Source: an uncultured Paracoccaceae bacterium (GTDB lineage: Bacteria; Pseudomonadota; Alphaproteobacteria; Rhodobacterales; Rhodobacteraceae). From it: a DNA stretch of 64,000 bases. Numbering within the stretch: position 1 is the first letter of the stretch; each line of letters starts with the position of its first letter. The notes under the pieces were generated by a model. It saw only the letters and a program-made list of their open reading frames with translations. It was not told the DNA's origin and made no database searches. A program made the translations under genes and the position numbers. Below are positions 52,167 to 62,163 of the stretch, piece by piece. The stretch spans positions 1-64,000 of the forward strand of contig CANMMF010000009.1 in assembly GCA_947498985.1 (NCBI GenBank). Direction: 5' to 3'.

Positions 52167-52663
52167 GTGAAAATCCCCAGCAGGCGGCGCTCGTAGCGCG
52201 TCTTGATCTCGTCGCGCACCGCGCCCGGATCGTCGGTGTGCAGCACATGCACCAGCAGGCTGTGCCCTTCGTCGGAGAGATCCGCCGACACGGTGCCCGG
52301 GGTCAGCGTGATGGTGCCCGCAAGGATGGTGATCGCCTCGGGCTCGCGCAGCTCGAGCGGAATCACGATCCAGGCCGGTTTCAGCCGCGCATTGGGCTTG
52401 GTCAGCACGATCCAGGCGACCTGCACATTGGCGACAAGGATGTCCCAGAGCACGATCAGGCTGTAGCTGATCATCTTGCCGAACCGGAAGCCCTGCGGCG
52501 TGTCTGGCCACCAGACCGCCGTGATGAAGGGGATGAGGATGCCGAGGATGATGCCGAAGACCACCATGCCGGAGGTCACTTCGTTCTGCAGCAGCACCCA
52601 GACAATCGCCAGAAGCAGCGTCAGCAGCGGGTGCGGCAAGAGCCAGCGGACGGCGCGCGCCAT
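52163..52663 (-). CDS. mrpE: Na+/H+ antiporter subunit E
   Basis: 166 residues. Two N-terminal membrane helices (WLLPHPLLTLLLAIVWVLLQNEV, VFGIILGILIPFITAVWW) followed by a cytoplasmic domain with LANAITLTPGTVSADLSDEG-type sequence (ITLTPGTVSADLSD), diagnostic of MrpE. It supports assembly and stability of the complex. Confidence 0.94.
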   Translation of the reverse strand: MARAVRWLLPHPLLTLLLAIVWVLLQNEVTSGMVVFGIILGILIPFITAVWWPDTPQGFRFGKMISYSLIVLWDILVANVQVAWIVLTKPNARLKPAWIVIPLELREPEAITILAGTITLTPGTVSADLSDEGHSLLVHVLHTDDPGAVRDEIKTRYERRLLGIFT

Positions 52664-52664
52664 G

Positions 52665-54212
52665 TCAGTGGTCCTCCTTCGTGGGTTTGCTCAGTTTGCC
52701 CGGCGTCTCGGTCACCGTCTGCATGTAGCTCTCGGGTGCAAAAAGCTGCGCGGCCATGGTGGTGGTGTAGCCATGCACCTGCCCGGCAAAGACGGTATGG
52801 GCGATGAGCAGCGCGAAGAGCCCGCCCACCGCAACATATGCCAGCGTCGCGGGCTGCGCGCGGTCGCCTTTATCGTCCTGCGAGGGCGCGACGCTGTGGG
52901 CCTTCCAGAATACCACGCTGCCTGCGCGCGCGAAGCCCAGGATGCTGATCAGGCTCGAGATCAGCACCACCGCCCAGATCCAGACCACCAGATCCGTGCC
53001 AAAGCCCGCATCGAGCACCAGCAGCTTGCCCAGAAAGCCCGAGAGCGGCGGCAGGCCCGCCATCGCGATGGCACCGATAAAGAACATCGCCGCGGTGAGC
53101 GACGTGCCGATCACCGGCGGCTGCGCCGTCAGCTCCAGATTGCCGCGTCCGGTGCGCACCAGATCGGAGATCAGGAACAGCGATGCCGCCGCCAGCGTGG
53201 AATGCACGATATAGTAAAGTGCCGCCGCAATTCCCGCAGGCGTAAAGAGCGAGATCGACACCATCACCATGCCCATCGAGCCGATGACCGAAAACGCCAC
53301 CAGCCGGTCGAGCTTTCTGGCCGCCAGCACACCCACCATGCCGATGGCCAGCGACACCAGCGCTGCGGGCAGCAGCCACAGATCGTGCAGGCCGGACGTC
53401 ACCTCCAGATCCGGCGGGAAGATCATCGTGTAGACGCGGATGATCGCATAGGCGCCGACCTTGGTCATGATCGCAAAAAGGGCAGCGACCGGGGCGGGGG
53501 CTTCGGCATAGCTCGACGGCAGCCAGAAATGCAACGGCACCACCGCGGCCTTGATGGCGAAGACCAGCAGCAGCAGCACCGCGGCCACCCGGATGCCCAC
53601 CGTCTCTTCGGGTGCGATAAGCTGCACCCGTTCGGCCAGATCGGCCATGTTGAGCGTGCCGGTCTCGGCATAGATCGACCCCAGCGCGAACAGGAACAGC
53701 GTCGAGCCGATCAGGTTGAAGAGCACGTATTGCACCCCCGCCCGCAGCCTGTCGTTGCCGCCCGCATGGATCATCAGCCCGTAGGAGGCAATGAGCAGCA
53801 CTTCGAAAAAGACAAAGAGGTTGAAGAGGTCGCCGGTCAGGAACGCACCCAGAATACCCATCAGCTGGAACTGGAAAAGCGCATGGAAATGCCGCCCGCG
53901 CCTGTCCCAGCCCGATCCCACCGCATAAAGCAGCACGAAGAAGGCCAGCACAGAGGTCAGCAGCACCATCATGGTCGAGAGCCGGTCGCCGACCAGCACG
54001 ATGCCAAAGGGCGCGGCCCAGTCGCCCAGCTGGTAGAGTATGACCGAGCCGTCAGAGACCTCCCACGCCAGCGCCGCGGCGATGGCAACAAGCGCGAGAA
54101 CGCCAGCCAGCGAGAACACCCGCTGGATGCCGATATGGTAGCGCGCGGCCAGCACGATGAAGGGCGCCAGCAGCGCGGGCAGGATGACCGGGGCAATGAT
54201 CCAGTGCGTCAT
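52665..54212 (-). CDS. mrpD: Na+/H+ antiporter subunit D
   Basis: 515 residues, about 14 helices, related to complex I subunit NuoM/N. FFVFFEVLLIASYGLMIHAGG, AVVPLHFWLPSSYAEAPAPVAALFAIMTKVGAYAIIR with a key Lys, and LAARKLDRLVAFSVIGSMGMVMVS are conserved. It carries one of the ion or proton paths. Starts four bases into the mrpC stop. Confidence 0.96.
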   Translation of the reverse strand: MTHWIIAPVILPALLAPFIVLAARYHIGIQRVFSLAGVLALVAIAAALAWEVSDGSVILYQLGDWAAPFGIVLVGDRLSTMMVLLTSVLAFFVLLYAVGSGWDRRGRHFHALFQFQLMGILGAFLTGDLFNLFVFFEVLLIASYGLMIHAGGNDRLRAGVQYVLFNLIGSTLFLFALGSIYAETGTLNMADLAERVQLIAPEETVGIRVAAVLLLLVFAIKAAVVPLHFWLPSSYAEAPAPVAALFAIMTKVGAYAIIRVYTMIFPPDLEVTSGLHDLWLLPAALVSLAIGMVGVLAARKLDRLVAFSVIGSMGMVMVSISLFTPAGIAAALYYIVHSTLAAASLFLISDLVRTGRGNLELTAQPPVIGTSLTAAMFFIGAIAMAGLPPLSGFLGKLLVLDAGFGTDLVVWIWAVVLISSLISILGFARAGSVVFWKAHSVAPSQDDKGDRAQPATLAYVAVGGLFALLIAHTVFAGQVHGYTTTMAAQLFAPESYMQTVTETPGKLSKPTKEDH

Positions 54213-54571
54213 GACCGGCCCCCCGTCTGATCTGCATCGGTGTCGATATCGGGCACGTCATCGACGTGATCGTCATTGGAGCCCAGAAACGCCCCGAGGC
54301 CGATCATCACAACAACCGCCGTCATCCCGAACGAGATCACGATGGCCGTCAGCACCAGCGCCTGCGGCAGCGGATCGGTATAGGTCTCGATCCCGTCGCG
54401 CAGCACCGGGGGCGCGCCGATGGTCAGGCGTCCGGAGGCAAAGAGGAAAACGTTGACCGCGTAGGTCAGCAGCGAAATGCCCAGGATGACCGGGAAGGTG
54501 CGCAGGCGCAGCACCAGATAGATGCCACCGGCGGTCAGGATGCCGATGGCAGAGGCGACCAGAAATTCCAT
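54209..54571 (-). CDS. mrpC: Na+/H+ antiporter subunit C
   Basis: 120 residues from ATG 54571, three helices, NuoK-like (GIYLVLRLRTFPVILGISLLTYAVNVFLF; DPLPQALVLTAIVISFGMTAVVVMI). The C-terminal tail is acidic (DDHVDDVPDIDTDAD). It follows the fused A/B gene after one base. Confidence 0.95.
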   Translation of the reverse strand: MEFLVASAIGILTAGGIYLVLRLRTFPVILGISLLTYAVNVFLFASGRLTIGAPPVLRDGIETYTDPLPQALVLTAIVISFGMTAVVVMIGLGAFLGSNDDHVDDVPDIDTDADQTGGRS

Positions 54572-54572
54572 G

Positions 54573-57449
54573 TCAGCCGCCCTCCCTTGCCGGGCCAGAC
54601 CCATCGGGCGGATCATCGCGCGAAGGATCGATATCCATCGGGAACTCGCTGTCCTCCACATGGGCGCGGCGCGCCAGTCGCGAGAAGCTCTCCAGTGACA
54701 GCATCACGGCGCCCACAACCGCGAGGAACACGCCGAGATCGAAGAGCGCGGCGGTGGCCAGCTCGAACTTCTCGAAAGGCGGGATGCGCACATAGGTGAA
54801 GTCCGAGGTCAGGAACGGTTTGCCGACAAACCACGACCCGATGCCGGTCAGCCCGGCGATCAGAACGCCCGCGCCGATGATGCCGTGATAGGGATACCGC
54901 AGCCGCGCCGAGGCCCAGGCAAAGCCCGAAGCCATGTATTGCATGACCACGGCAATCGACACGATCAGACCGGCGATGAAGCCGCCGCCGGGCTCGTTAT
55001 GGCCGCGCAGGAAGATGTAGAAGCCGACTATCAGCACCACCGGCATGATCACCCGCGTCAGCACCACCATCATCATCGGGTGCATGTCCCCGGCGCGCGC
55101 CTGATCGGGTTTGCGGTTGAGCAGCCGCGCGCGCACCGGCCCGTTCAGCAGCGTCTCGGTCAGCGCGTAGATCAGCAGCGCGGCGATGCCCAGCACGATG
55201 ATCTCGCCATAGGTGTCAAAGCCCCGGAAATCGACGAGGATCACGTTGACGACATTGGTGCCGCCGCCGCCCTTGTAGGAATTGGCCAGGTGAAACTCCG
55301 AAATGGGCGTCGTGATCGCGTCGCGCAGCAGGTAGTGGTAGGCCAGCGCAAACGTGGCCAGCCCCCCCACCGCCGCTACCACACCGTCGCGCAACCGGCG
55401 CACGGTAGAGCTTTCGACCGGCGTGTGCTTTGGCAGGAAGTTGAGCGCCAGCAGCAGCAGGATGATCGTCACCACCTCGACGGTGAACTGCGTCATCGCA
55501 AGGTCCGGCGCGCTGAAATAGACAAACCCGACAGAGACCATCAGCCCGACGATGCCGATCAGGATCAGCGCCAGAAAGCGGTTGCGGTGGAAGAACACCA
55601 GCGCGCCGGTGGCCACAACCAGCATCAGCCAGCCCGCCAGAGGCACCGCCCCGATGGGCTGCATCACCCGGGTCGCGGGACCAACCGTGCCGGTGCTCCA
55701 GGCATGCAGCCCGGCCAGCACAATCGCGATCGTTCCGATCAGCGCGTAGCGGGTGAAGGCGCCGTTATGCAGCGCGAAGGTCAGGCGCTGCGCCAGCGAG
55801 GCGGCGGCCTCCACGATGGCTTCGAAGATCACCTTGGCCTCGGGGCGCGGCGCGGCCTCCCAGCCGCGCGACAGCGGTTTGAAGATCGCCATCAGCAGCA
55901 GGCCGCCGACGACCGCGATGATCGACATGAAGAGCGCGGGCACCAGCCCGTGCCAGATCTTGATGTACTTTGTCTCGATCTTGGCGGCGTCCCCGACAAC
56001 CGCGTCGGCCACCAGAAAGACAAAGCTCTGCACAAGGAACGGCGCGACGCCGATCACCACCACCAGCACCACGAGGATCGCGGGCGGCAGCCACATGCCG
56101 GCGGGCGGATCATGCGGTTTGGCCGGGTAGTCGTCGCGCACCGGGCCGAGGAACACATGCCCGATCAGGCGAAAGCAATAGGCCGCCGAAAAGAGCGAGC
56201 CCACTGTGGCCATCACCGGCACCAGCCAGGGGATGCCGAACAGCACCGTATGGTTGGCCTCTTCCAGCATCATTTCCTTGGACAAAAACCCGTTGAGCAG
56301 CGGAATGCCCGCCATCGAGAGCGCCGCCAGCGTGGCGATCACGAAGGTGACCGGCATCAGTTTGCGCAAACCGCCGAGGCGGCGGATGTCTCGGGTATGC
56401 GCCTCGTGGTCGATGATGCCCGCGGACATGAAGAGCGCGGCCTTGAAGGTGGCGTGGTTGAGGATGTGGAAGGTCGCGGCCAGCGCGCCAAACGCCGTGC
56501 CGGTGCCCAGCAGCATGGTGATCAGCCCCAGATGGCTGACCGTCGAGAAGGCCAGCAGTGCCTTGAGGTCATGTTTGAATAGCGCGATGACCGCGCCCAG
56601 CACCATCGTCACGAGCCCCGCCGTGGTCACGATCACAAACCATTCCGGCGTGCCCGAGAGCACCGGCCACATGCGCGCCATCAGGAAGATGCCCGCTTTG
56701 ACCATGGTGGCCGAATGCAGATAGGCGCTGACCGGCGTCGGCGCCGCCATCGCATGCGGCAGCCAGAAGTGGAACGGGAACTGCGCGGATTTCGTGAAGC
56801 AGCCCAACAGGATCAGGATGAGCGCGGGCACATAAAGCGGGCTTTCCTGGATCAACTCGCGGTTCTGCAGGATCACGCTCAGATCGTAGCTGCCGACGAT
56901 CTGGCCCAGGATCAGCATGCCGCCCACCATGGCAAGCCCGCCCATGCCGGTCACGGTCAGCGCCATACGCGCGCCCTGACGGCCTTCGGGCAGGTGCTTC
57001 CAATAGCCGATCAGAAGAAAGGAGGATAGCGAGGTCAGCTCCCAGAAGATGAGCAAAAGCAGGATGTTATCGCTCAGGACAATGCCCACCATCGCGCCCT
57101 GGAAGAGCAGCAGATAGGTAAAGAACTCGCCCATATTGTCGTTGCGGCTGAGATATTGTCGCGCATAGGCGATGATCAGCAGCCCGATGCCCAGGATCAG
57201 CATCGCAAAGAAGAACCCCAGCCCGTCCAGCATCAGCGTGAAGTTGAGCCCCAGCGACGGCATCCAGTCGACGCGCGCGGTCACCAGCTCTCCGGCAAGC
57301 ACGGCGGGCAGGTTGGTCAGCAGGCCGAGGAACGCGGCCAGAGAGACGGTGAAGGTGACCCCGGCGCAGGCAGAGCGTCCGGCGGAGTTCATCAGACCCG
57401 GTAATAGCGCGCCCAGGAAAGGTAGTGCAGCAATAAAGAAGAGGGACAC
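54573..57449 (-). CDS. mrpA: Na+/H+ antiporter subunit A with fused subunit B domain
   Basis: 958 residues. GTG start at 57449 with AAGGAG six bases upstream. Residues 1-about 500 are the NuoL-like channel (FWELTSLSSFLLIGYWKHLPEG, FPFHFWLPHAMAAPTPVSAYLHSATMVKAGIFL); the middle is the MrpA C-terminal domain; the last 250 or so residues are a full MrpB (DFRGFDTYGEIIVLGIAALLIYAL, FYIFLRGHNEPGGGFIAGL). The A-B fusion makes this a six-gene system, as in alphaproteobacterial Pha/Mrp antiporters that export Na+ or K+ in exchange for protons under salt and alkaline stress. Confidence 0.96.
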   Translation of the reverse strand: MSLFFIAALPFLGALLPGLMNSAGRSACAGVTFTVSLAAFLGLLTNLPAVLAGELVTARVDWMPSLGLNFTLMLDGLGFFFAMLILGIGLLIIAYARQYLSRNDNMGEFFTYLLLFQGAMVGIVLSDNILLLLIFWELTSLSSFLLIGYWKHLPEGRQGARMALTVTGMGGLAMVGGMLILGQIVGSYDLSVILQNRELIQESPLYVPALILILLGCFTKSAQFPFHFWLPHAMAAPTPVSAYLHSATMVKAGIFLMARMWPVLSGTPEWFVIVTTAGLVTMVLGAVIALFKHDLKALLAFSTVSHLGLITMLLGTGTAFGALAATFHILNHATFKAALFMSAGIIDHEAHTRDIRRLGGLRKLMPVTFVIATLAALSMAGIPLLNGFLSKEMMLEEANHTVLFGIPWLVPVMATVGSLFSAAYCFRLIGHVFLGPVRDDYPAKPHDPPAGMWLPPAILVVLVVVIGVAPFLVQSFVFLVADAVVGDAAKIETKYIKIWHGLVPALFMSIIAVVGGLLLMAIFKPLSRGWEAAPRPEAKVIFEAIVEAAASLAQRLTFALHNGAFTRYALIGTIAIVLAGLHAWSTGTVGPATRVMQPIGAVPLAGWLMLVVATGALVFFHRNRFLALILIGIVGLMVSVGFVYFSAPDLAMTQFTVEVVTIILLLLALNFLPKHTPVESSTVRRLRDGVVAAVGGLATFALAYHYLLRDAITTPISEFHLANSYKGGGGTNVVNVILVDFRGFDTYGEIIVLGIAALLIYALTETLLNGPVRARLLNRKPDQARAGDMHPMMMVVLTRVIMPVVLIVGFYIFLRGHNEPGGGFIAGLIVSIAVVMQYMASGFAWASARLRYPYHGIIGAGVLIAGLTGIGSWFVGKPFLTSDFTYVRIPPFEKFELATAALFDLGVFLAVVGAVMLSLESFSRLARRAHVEDSEFPMDIDPSRDDPPDGSGPAREGG

Positions 57450-57770
57450 GCGAACTCCTTAGCTGATGAGCTTTTCAGATTGGTCCAAAAAGCAACGGGT
57501 TGCAAAGGCATTTCGGCCCTCACCGCCCCCGGATACGGATCACGGGAGAGACGGTGGCCTGCCTCGGCCGGTTTAGCGGCGACATAGCGCTTTCGGGCGC
57601 GCGGGTCATCAGGGTTAACACCGATTCTGTGCCGAATTTTTTGTCGGGGCGGGGTCGCGCGGGTCTCAAGGCGGCCATATACCGGGTGCCTGACACCGTC
57701 ACGCGCGGCTTCGGGCATGGCATGCAAGCCGCGGGGGAGGTCGCATGACCGCGCGTCGATTCGGATCTTT
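57450..57770. other. Gene-free gap between EamA and mrp genes
   Basis: 321 bases. It should hold the mrp promoter (minus strand) and the end of the EamA transcript. I see a short AT-rich patch (GAATTTTTTGTC near 57633) but no confident promoter, tRNA or hairpin with a T-run. Frames crossing it lack ribosome sites and family resemblance. Confidence 0.5.
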
Positions 57771-58652
57771 TCAGCGGAGGCCGGGGTGCCGGGTCGCGGG
57801 CCGGCGCCGCACGGTGATCCAGAGCGTCGCCGAGATGATCAGCGCAGCACCCGCCCAGAAGCCCGGCTTCGGAATTTCGCCAAAGACCAGCCAGCCGACC
57901 CCGGTCGAGAAAACCAGGCTCGCATAGGACAGAACCGACAGGAACCCCGCCTGCCCATAGCGATGCGCGCGCAGGAAACAGAACTGCGCCGATTGCGCAA
58001 AAACCCCGATGGCCAGCAAGGTCGGCCATTGCGCCGCGGGCACCGGTTGCCAGTTGAGCAGCGCAAAAGGGGCCGCGATCAATGTCAGTCCGGCGGTGTA
58101 GAAGGTCATCATCACCACCGTCGGCGCGGCCACCAGCTTGCGCGTTGTGATCACCGCTCCGGTGGCGGCAAAGACCACCAGCACTTGCGCGGCAAGCCCC
58201 GCCCCGCCCGAAAGCTGCCCGGGGTTCACCGCGATCACCACGCCCAGAAGCCCCACCACCGCCGCCGCCCAGCGGTCGCGCGTGATCACTTCGCGCAAGA
58301 GCCAGGCCGCCGCGATCATCGTCAGGATCGGCCGGGTGAAGCTGATCGCGGTGAACAGCGCCAGCGGCAGGCGCGAGATCGCAAAGAAGCTCGCCGTCAG
58401 CGCCACCGCGGAAAACCCCACGCGCAACGCGTGCAGATGCAGGTCCTGCACATTCCGAAAGGCCTGCGGGGTGCGCAGGATCCAGGGCAGCATCAGCAGG
58501 AACCCGACGCCCGCGCGCAGAAACACCAGTTGAAACGCCGGGTAGCCCAGCCCCAGCGCCTTGACGATCGACAGCGCCCAGATATTGAGCGCCATGTCGG
58601 TGAGCAGCCAGAGCGCGGCGTGCCCGTTGCGCGGCTCAGCCTCGGGGCGCAA
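57771..58652 (-). CDS. EamA/DMT-family transporter
   Basis: 293 residues, ten predicted membrane helices in two five-helix EamA repeats (LGYPAFQLVFLRAGVGFLLMLPWIL; FFAISRLPLALFTAISFTRPILTMIAAAWLL; ALSYASLVFSTGVGWLVFGEIP-like second repeat). Such proteins export amino acids, nucleobases or drugs. It overlaps the end of the PIG-L gene by 17 bases, so the two are co-transcribed. Substrate unknown. Confidence 0.9.
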   Translation of the reverse strand: MRPEAEPRNGHAALWLLTDMALNIWALSIVKALGLGYPAFQLVFLRAGVGFLLMLPWILRTPQAFRNVQDLHLHALRVGFSAVALTASFFAISRLPLALFTAISFTRPILTMIAAAWLLREVITRDRWAAAVVGLLGVVIAVNPGQLSGGAGLAAQVLVVFAATGAVITTRKLVAAPTVVMMTFYTAGLTLIAAPFALLNWQPVPAAQWPTLLAIGVFAQSAQFCFLRAHRYGQAGFLSVLSYASLVFSTGVGWLVFGEIPKPGFWAGAALIISATLWITVRRRPATRHPGLR

Positions 58653-60975
58653 GCAGGTTGGCCATCAGTCGGAATGCGCCGGGGGTCAGTTTCTCCATCT
58701 GGTGATGCAGGATGAGCGACGTATGCACATGCCGCCCCTTGCCGATATCGGCGGCGAGCAGCGCGCCGTGCAGCGGCGCTTCGCCGTCATCCTGCATGGA
58801 CAGCAGCGGCGTATAGGCCGCATCCCAGGACCTGGCGAAATAGAGCCCGCGCTCCTTGTGCCAGCCCGCCCAATCCTCGGGCCCGATCCGGTTGGGAGTG
58901 GTGAGCAGCGGATGCTCCGGCGCCAGCGTTGTGACCTCGGCTGTCTCGTCGGTGACACGCCAGCGCAGCGAGGGCTGGCCGATCTCGAGCCGCGCGGGCG
59001 GGGTGACGTCGGGGTCCCAATTGTCCCAGGGCCTGTGATAGAGCGTCACCAGCGTGCCGCCCGCGTGCACCCATTGGTGAATGCGCGGCAACGCCTCGGC
59101 CAGCCCGGCGCGAAACTTCAGCGCAAAGATCCCGATCACCAGCGTGTCGCATGCCGCCAGCGTGGCGTCGGTCAGTTCGGTTCCTGAGAGATCGCGCAGC
59201 TGCACTCCAAGGCGCGCCAGCCAGTGGCCCACGCGGTCGTTGCCGCCACCGACATAGCCCACGCGGGCGTCGGGCAGCGCCACATCGAGCACCCGCAGCC
59301 GCGCCACGGCATCGCGCACCAAGGCCCTCGGGGCGGTGTGATCGCGGTGGATCTCGCGCAGGCTGGCTGCCTTCTGTCCGTCAAGCGTGATCGGCAATTC
59401 GTAAAGCCCGGGGGCTGTGCCGTCCGGCAGGGTGACGGTGAGATGCCCGTCCTCGTCCTGCACCTGCCACCCGTCGGGGACCTCGGCTGACGCGGTGGCG
59501 GAGGCGGGAGAGATCCCGGTGACAGACAGGCCGAAGCTGCGCCGGTCGCTGCGCAGGTTGATCACATCCGCCTCCGGTGAGACCCGCGCCGACCGGGCGG
59601 GCAGCACCAGCGGCGGCACCTCGAACGGGTAGGCGACGTTGGCCTCGATCCCCGCAACCGCAAGCGCGACCTCGATACGGGGCAGGCCTGGATCGTCGGG
59701 CAGGTAGGTGTCCGGATAGGGGTCACCGGTTTTTGCATCCTGGGAGAGCCGAATGCGGCGCTCCGTCCGCTCCCAGCCGAGCGGGAAAGTCGCCGAGAGC
59801 GTCGGCTCGCCAAGCTCGGAGGTGGCGTCCGCCTGCCATTCGGCCACGTCACCGGGATGCAGGTGGTCGCGTGTCAGCGCCGCGCGGGCCTCGACCCCCG
59901 CTGCGATGTGGATCACGCGGCAAAGCTGGGCGTCCTTGCGCCGCAACTTGTGGCCAAACGCGGCCATCCGGTCTTCGGGGCATGTCTGCAAGGCGCTGCG
60001 CAACGCCCTGAGCGCTGTGCAGGCGTGCTGCAGCACCGCCCCGGGCTCCGGAAACGCCTGCAATGCCGCGTCGCAGGCCGTCTGCACCGCCCGGGCTTCG
60101 GGGACGTCCAGATCGCCCAATGTGCGCGGCAAGCCGGAGCATAGCTCCTCCTCCGGCGCGGTCACAAAGCTCTGCGCCAGATGCAGCGGGAAATCGGTCT
60201 CGTCCTCCGGTCCGGTCCAGCGTCCCATCGCTTGTGTCTTGTGCAGCGCGCGGCTCTGCTGGCCGATCCGCGCATAAGGCCAGCCGGTGACCGGGTCGCG
60301 CCCCTTGCCGGGCACGAAGATGCTCGCCGGTGGCGGCGGCAGATCGTCGTCATAGGCCTGGCCCGCGCCCGACCAGGCGGGCAGGTACATCTTTCTGACC
60401 TGCCAGACCGGCAGGTCGCTGCCGTCATACGCGGGGTCGGCGGCCAGCCCGAACACCTCGTGGGCGGCTTCGGTCATCGCGCGGTGATGGCCATGCTGGC
60501 CGGGCACGTCGAGGAAGGTCGGGCAGATGATATCCGGCCGCTCGCGGCGCAGGATGTCGACAAACCGCGCCAGTGTCCGGTCGCGGCCCCAGCGCGCCAG
60601 CGTCTCCTGCCCGGATTTGGAGAAGCCGAAATCGGTGATCGGATCATCGGGGCTCTGCGACAGCCAGTACATGCGCAGGTCGAGCACGTCGCAGGCGGCC
60701 TCCATCTCGGCGGTGCGGAGCGTGCCGAGCGCGGCCTCGGCTTCGCGCCCGATATCGTTCTGCCCGCCTTCGCCGCGCGTCGAACAGGCATAGGAGATGT
60801 CCACCCCGTCGCGGAACCGCAGCGCCGCCAGCATCGCCGAGGTTTCGTCATCGGGATGCGCGCCTGTGTTCATGAAGGACACGCAGCTGCGCAGGGCGAC
60901 AAGCGCCTGCCACAGGGCGACAATGCGCGGGCTGGCGCGGTCTGCGGCGATCCGGGCCTGGTCTGACAGGGGCAT
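58636..60975 (-). CDS. PIG-L/LmbE-type deacetylase with large C-terminal extension
   Basis: 779 residues, about three times the size of a basic PIG-L enzyme. The zinc motif AHPDDE is at 39-44 (NTGAHPDDETSAMLAALR) and the further ligand in GQHGHHRAMTEAAHEV near 165. This domain removes N-acetyl groups from sugars such as GlcNAc derivatives. Residues about 350-560 form beta-rich domains, and about 590-779 look like a glutamine-amidotransferase/ThuA-like domain (VGYVGGGNDRVGHWLARLG, GTLVTLYHRPW). The gene is ten bases downstream of the ROK repressor gene and probably processes the sugar taken up by the divergent ABC system. Confidence 0.88.
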   Translation of the reverse strand: MPLSDQARIAADRASPRIVALWQALVALRSCVSFMNTGAHPDDETSAMLAALRFRDGVDISYACSTRGEGGQNDIGREAEAALGTLRTAEMEAACDVLDLRMYWLSQSPDDPITDFGFSKSGQETLARWGRDRTLARFVDILRRERPDIICPTFLDVPGQHGHHRAMTEAAHEVFGLAADPAYDGSDLPVWQVRKMYLPAWSGAGQAYDDDLPPPPASIFVPGKGRDPVTGWPYARIGQQSRALHKTQAMGRWTGPEDETDFPLHLAQSFVTAPEEELCSGLPRTLGDLDVPEARAVQTACDAALQAFPEPGAVLQHACTALRALRSALQTCPEDRMAAFGHKLRRKDAQLCRVIHIAAGVEARAALTRDHLHPGDVAEWQADATSELGEPTLSATFPLGWERTERRIRLSQDAKTGDPYPDTYLPDDPGLPRIEVALAVAGIEANVAYPFEVPPLVLPARSARVSPEADVINLRSDRRSFGLSVTGISPASATASAEVPDGWQVQDEDGHLTVTLPDGTAPGLYELPITLDGQKAASLREIHRDHTAPRALVRDAVARLRVLDVALPDARVGYVGGGNDRVGHWLARLGVQLRDLSGTELTDATLAACDTLVIGIFALKFRAGLAEALPRIHQWVHAGGTLVTLYHRPWDNWDPDVTPPARLEIGQPSLRWRVTDETAEVTTLAPEHPLLTTPNRIGPEDWAGWHKERGLYFARSWDAAYTPLLSMQDDGEAPLHGALLAADIGKGRHVHTSLILHHQMEKLTPGAFRLMANLLAPRG

Positions 60976-60985
60976 GCGCGTTCCT

Positions 60986-62149
60986 TTATCCTAGCTGCGA
61001 AAGAGGTGCGCCAAGCGCGCGGTGCAGCACCAGCGCCGCGGCGCCTTGGGTGGCGGTCATCCGCCCGGAAGCGCCCCGCATCAGCCGCGGATGCCGCGCG
61101 TCGGGGCGGTTGGAGACCGAGCGTTCCGGCAGCCGCGCGGTTTGCACCAGATGGTCGAGGATGGTTTCGGGCATCGCGCCCCCCAGCACCACGGTCTGCG
61201 GATCGAATATGTTTTCGACCACGCTCAGCGCGTGTTCCAGCGCCAGCGCGGCCGCGTCGAGCCAGTCCAGCAGCGCCGCGTCCTGCGCTGTGTAGAGCCG
61301 TTCCAGCGCCTCGATATCGCGCGCGGGCCGGCCTGCCTTTGCCATGTGCCGCTGCACCGACAGGCGGCTCAGCGCGTCCTCGAGCCGCCCGCCGCCCGGC
61401 AGCGGGATATGGCCGATCTCGCCCGCGTTGCCATGAGCACCGCCCACCAGCTCGCCGCGATGCACCAGCCCCAGCCCGAGCCCCGCGCCGAAATAGAGAT
61501 AGGCGAAGGTCGGGATCTCGGAGGCGACGCCACTGATCCGCTCGGCCATGGCCGCGGCGTTGGCGTCGTTGCTGAGCACCACCGGCAGGCCGATGGCCTC
61601 GGCGAAAAGCGCCTCTGCATCGACCGCCTGCCAGCCGTCAAGATCCGAGCCGAGCCCGGTGATCCCGGTCACGCCAAACGGCCCCGGCATCACGATGCCC
61701 GCGCCCAGCATGCGCGCGCGCGCCTGCGGCACCGCATCGAGCGCGCGCCCGTAGGCCGCGGCCAGCTCGGCCAGCACCAGCTGGGGGGCGGAGCCGCGCA
61801 GGGCGACCCGCTCTGTCGTGACCGCCCGGCCCGCCATGTCGAGAAGGGCGGCAAAGACCGCGTCGGGCCGCACCTCGATCCCCAGCGCGTAACCGCCTTC
61901 GGGGTTGAGCGCATATTGCATCGCAGGCAGCCCCCGCCCGGCGCTGAGCGTGCCTTTTTCCAGCAGCATCCCGTCCTGCTTCAGCTCGGCGATGATGTTG
62001 CTCACCGTCTGCGTGGTCAGCGACAGCGCGCGGGCGATCTCGGCCCGGCCCACAGCTCCCGCCGCGCGCACCTGCCCCAGCACCGCCTGGCGGTTGCGAA
62101 AGCGCGAGCGCTCGGCATTGCTGCCTTTCTGGAGAGGAAGAACGCTCAT
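60986..62149 (-). CDS. ROK-family transcriptional repressor
   Basis: 387 residues. Residues about 15-75 are a winged helix (GRAEIARALSLTTQTVSNIIAELKQDGML). The rest is a ROK sugar-kinase fold used as sensor, but the phosphate-binding DxGxT is replaced (GIEVRPDAV) and the zinc motif CxCGxxGC is missing after GEIGHIPLPGGG, so it is probably a pure sensor. Divergent from the sugar-binding-protein gene with 103 bases between; likely represses both directions until sugar binds. Confidence 0.9.
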   Translation of the reverse strand: MSVLPLQKGSNAERSRFRNRQAVLGQVRAAGAVGRAEIARALSLTTQTVSNIIAELKQDGMLLEKGTLSAGRGLPAMQYALNPEGGYALGIEVRPDAVFAALLDMAGRAVTTERVALRGSAPQLVLAELAAAYGRALDAVPQARARMLGAGIVMPGPFGVTGITGLGSDLDGWQAVDAEALFAEAIGLPVVLSNDANAAAMAERISGVASEIPTFAYLYFGAGLGLGLVHRGELVGGAHGNAGEIGHIPLPGGGRLEDALSRLSVQRHMAKAGRPARDIEALERLYTAQDAALLDWLDAAALALEHALSVVENIFDPQTVVLGGAMPETILDHLVQTARLPERSVSNRPDARHPRLMRGASGRMTATQGAAALVLHRALGAPLSQLG

Positions 62150-62163
62150 GCTTTCCGATTAAC

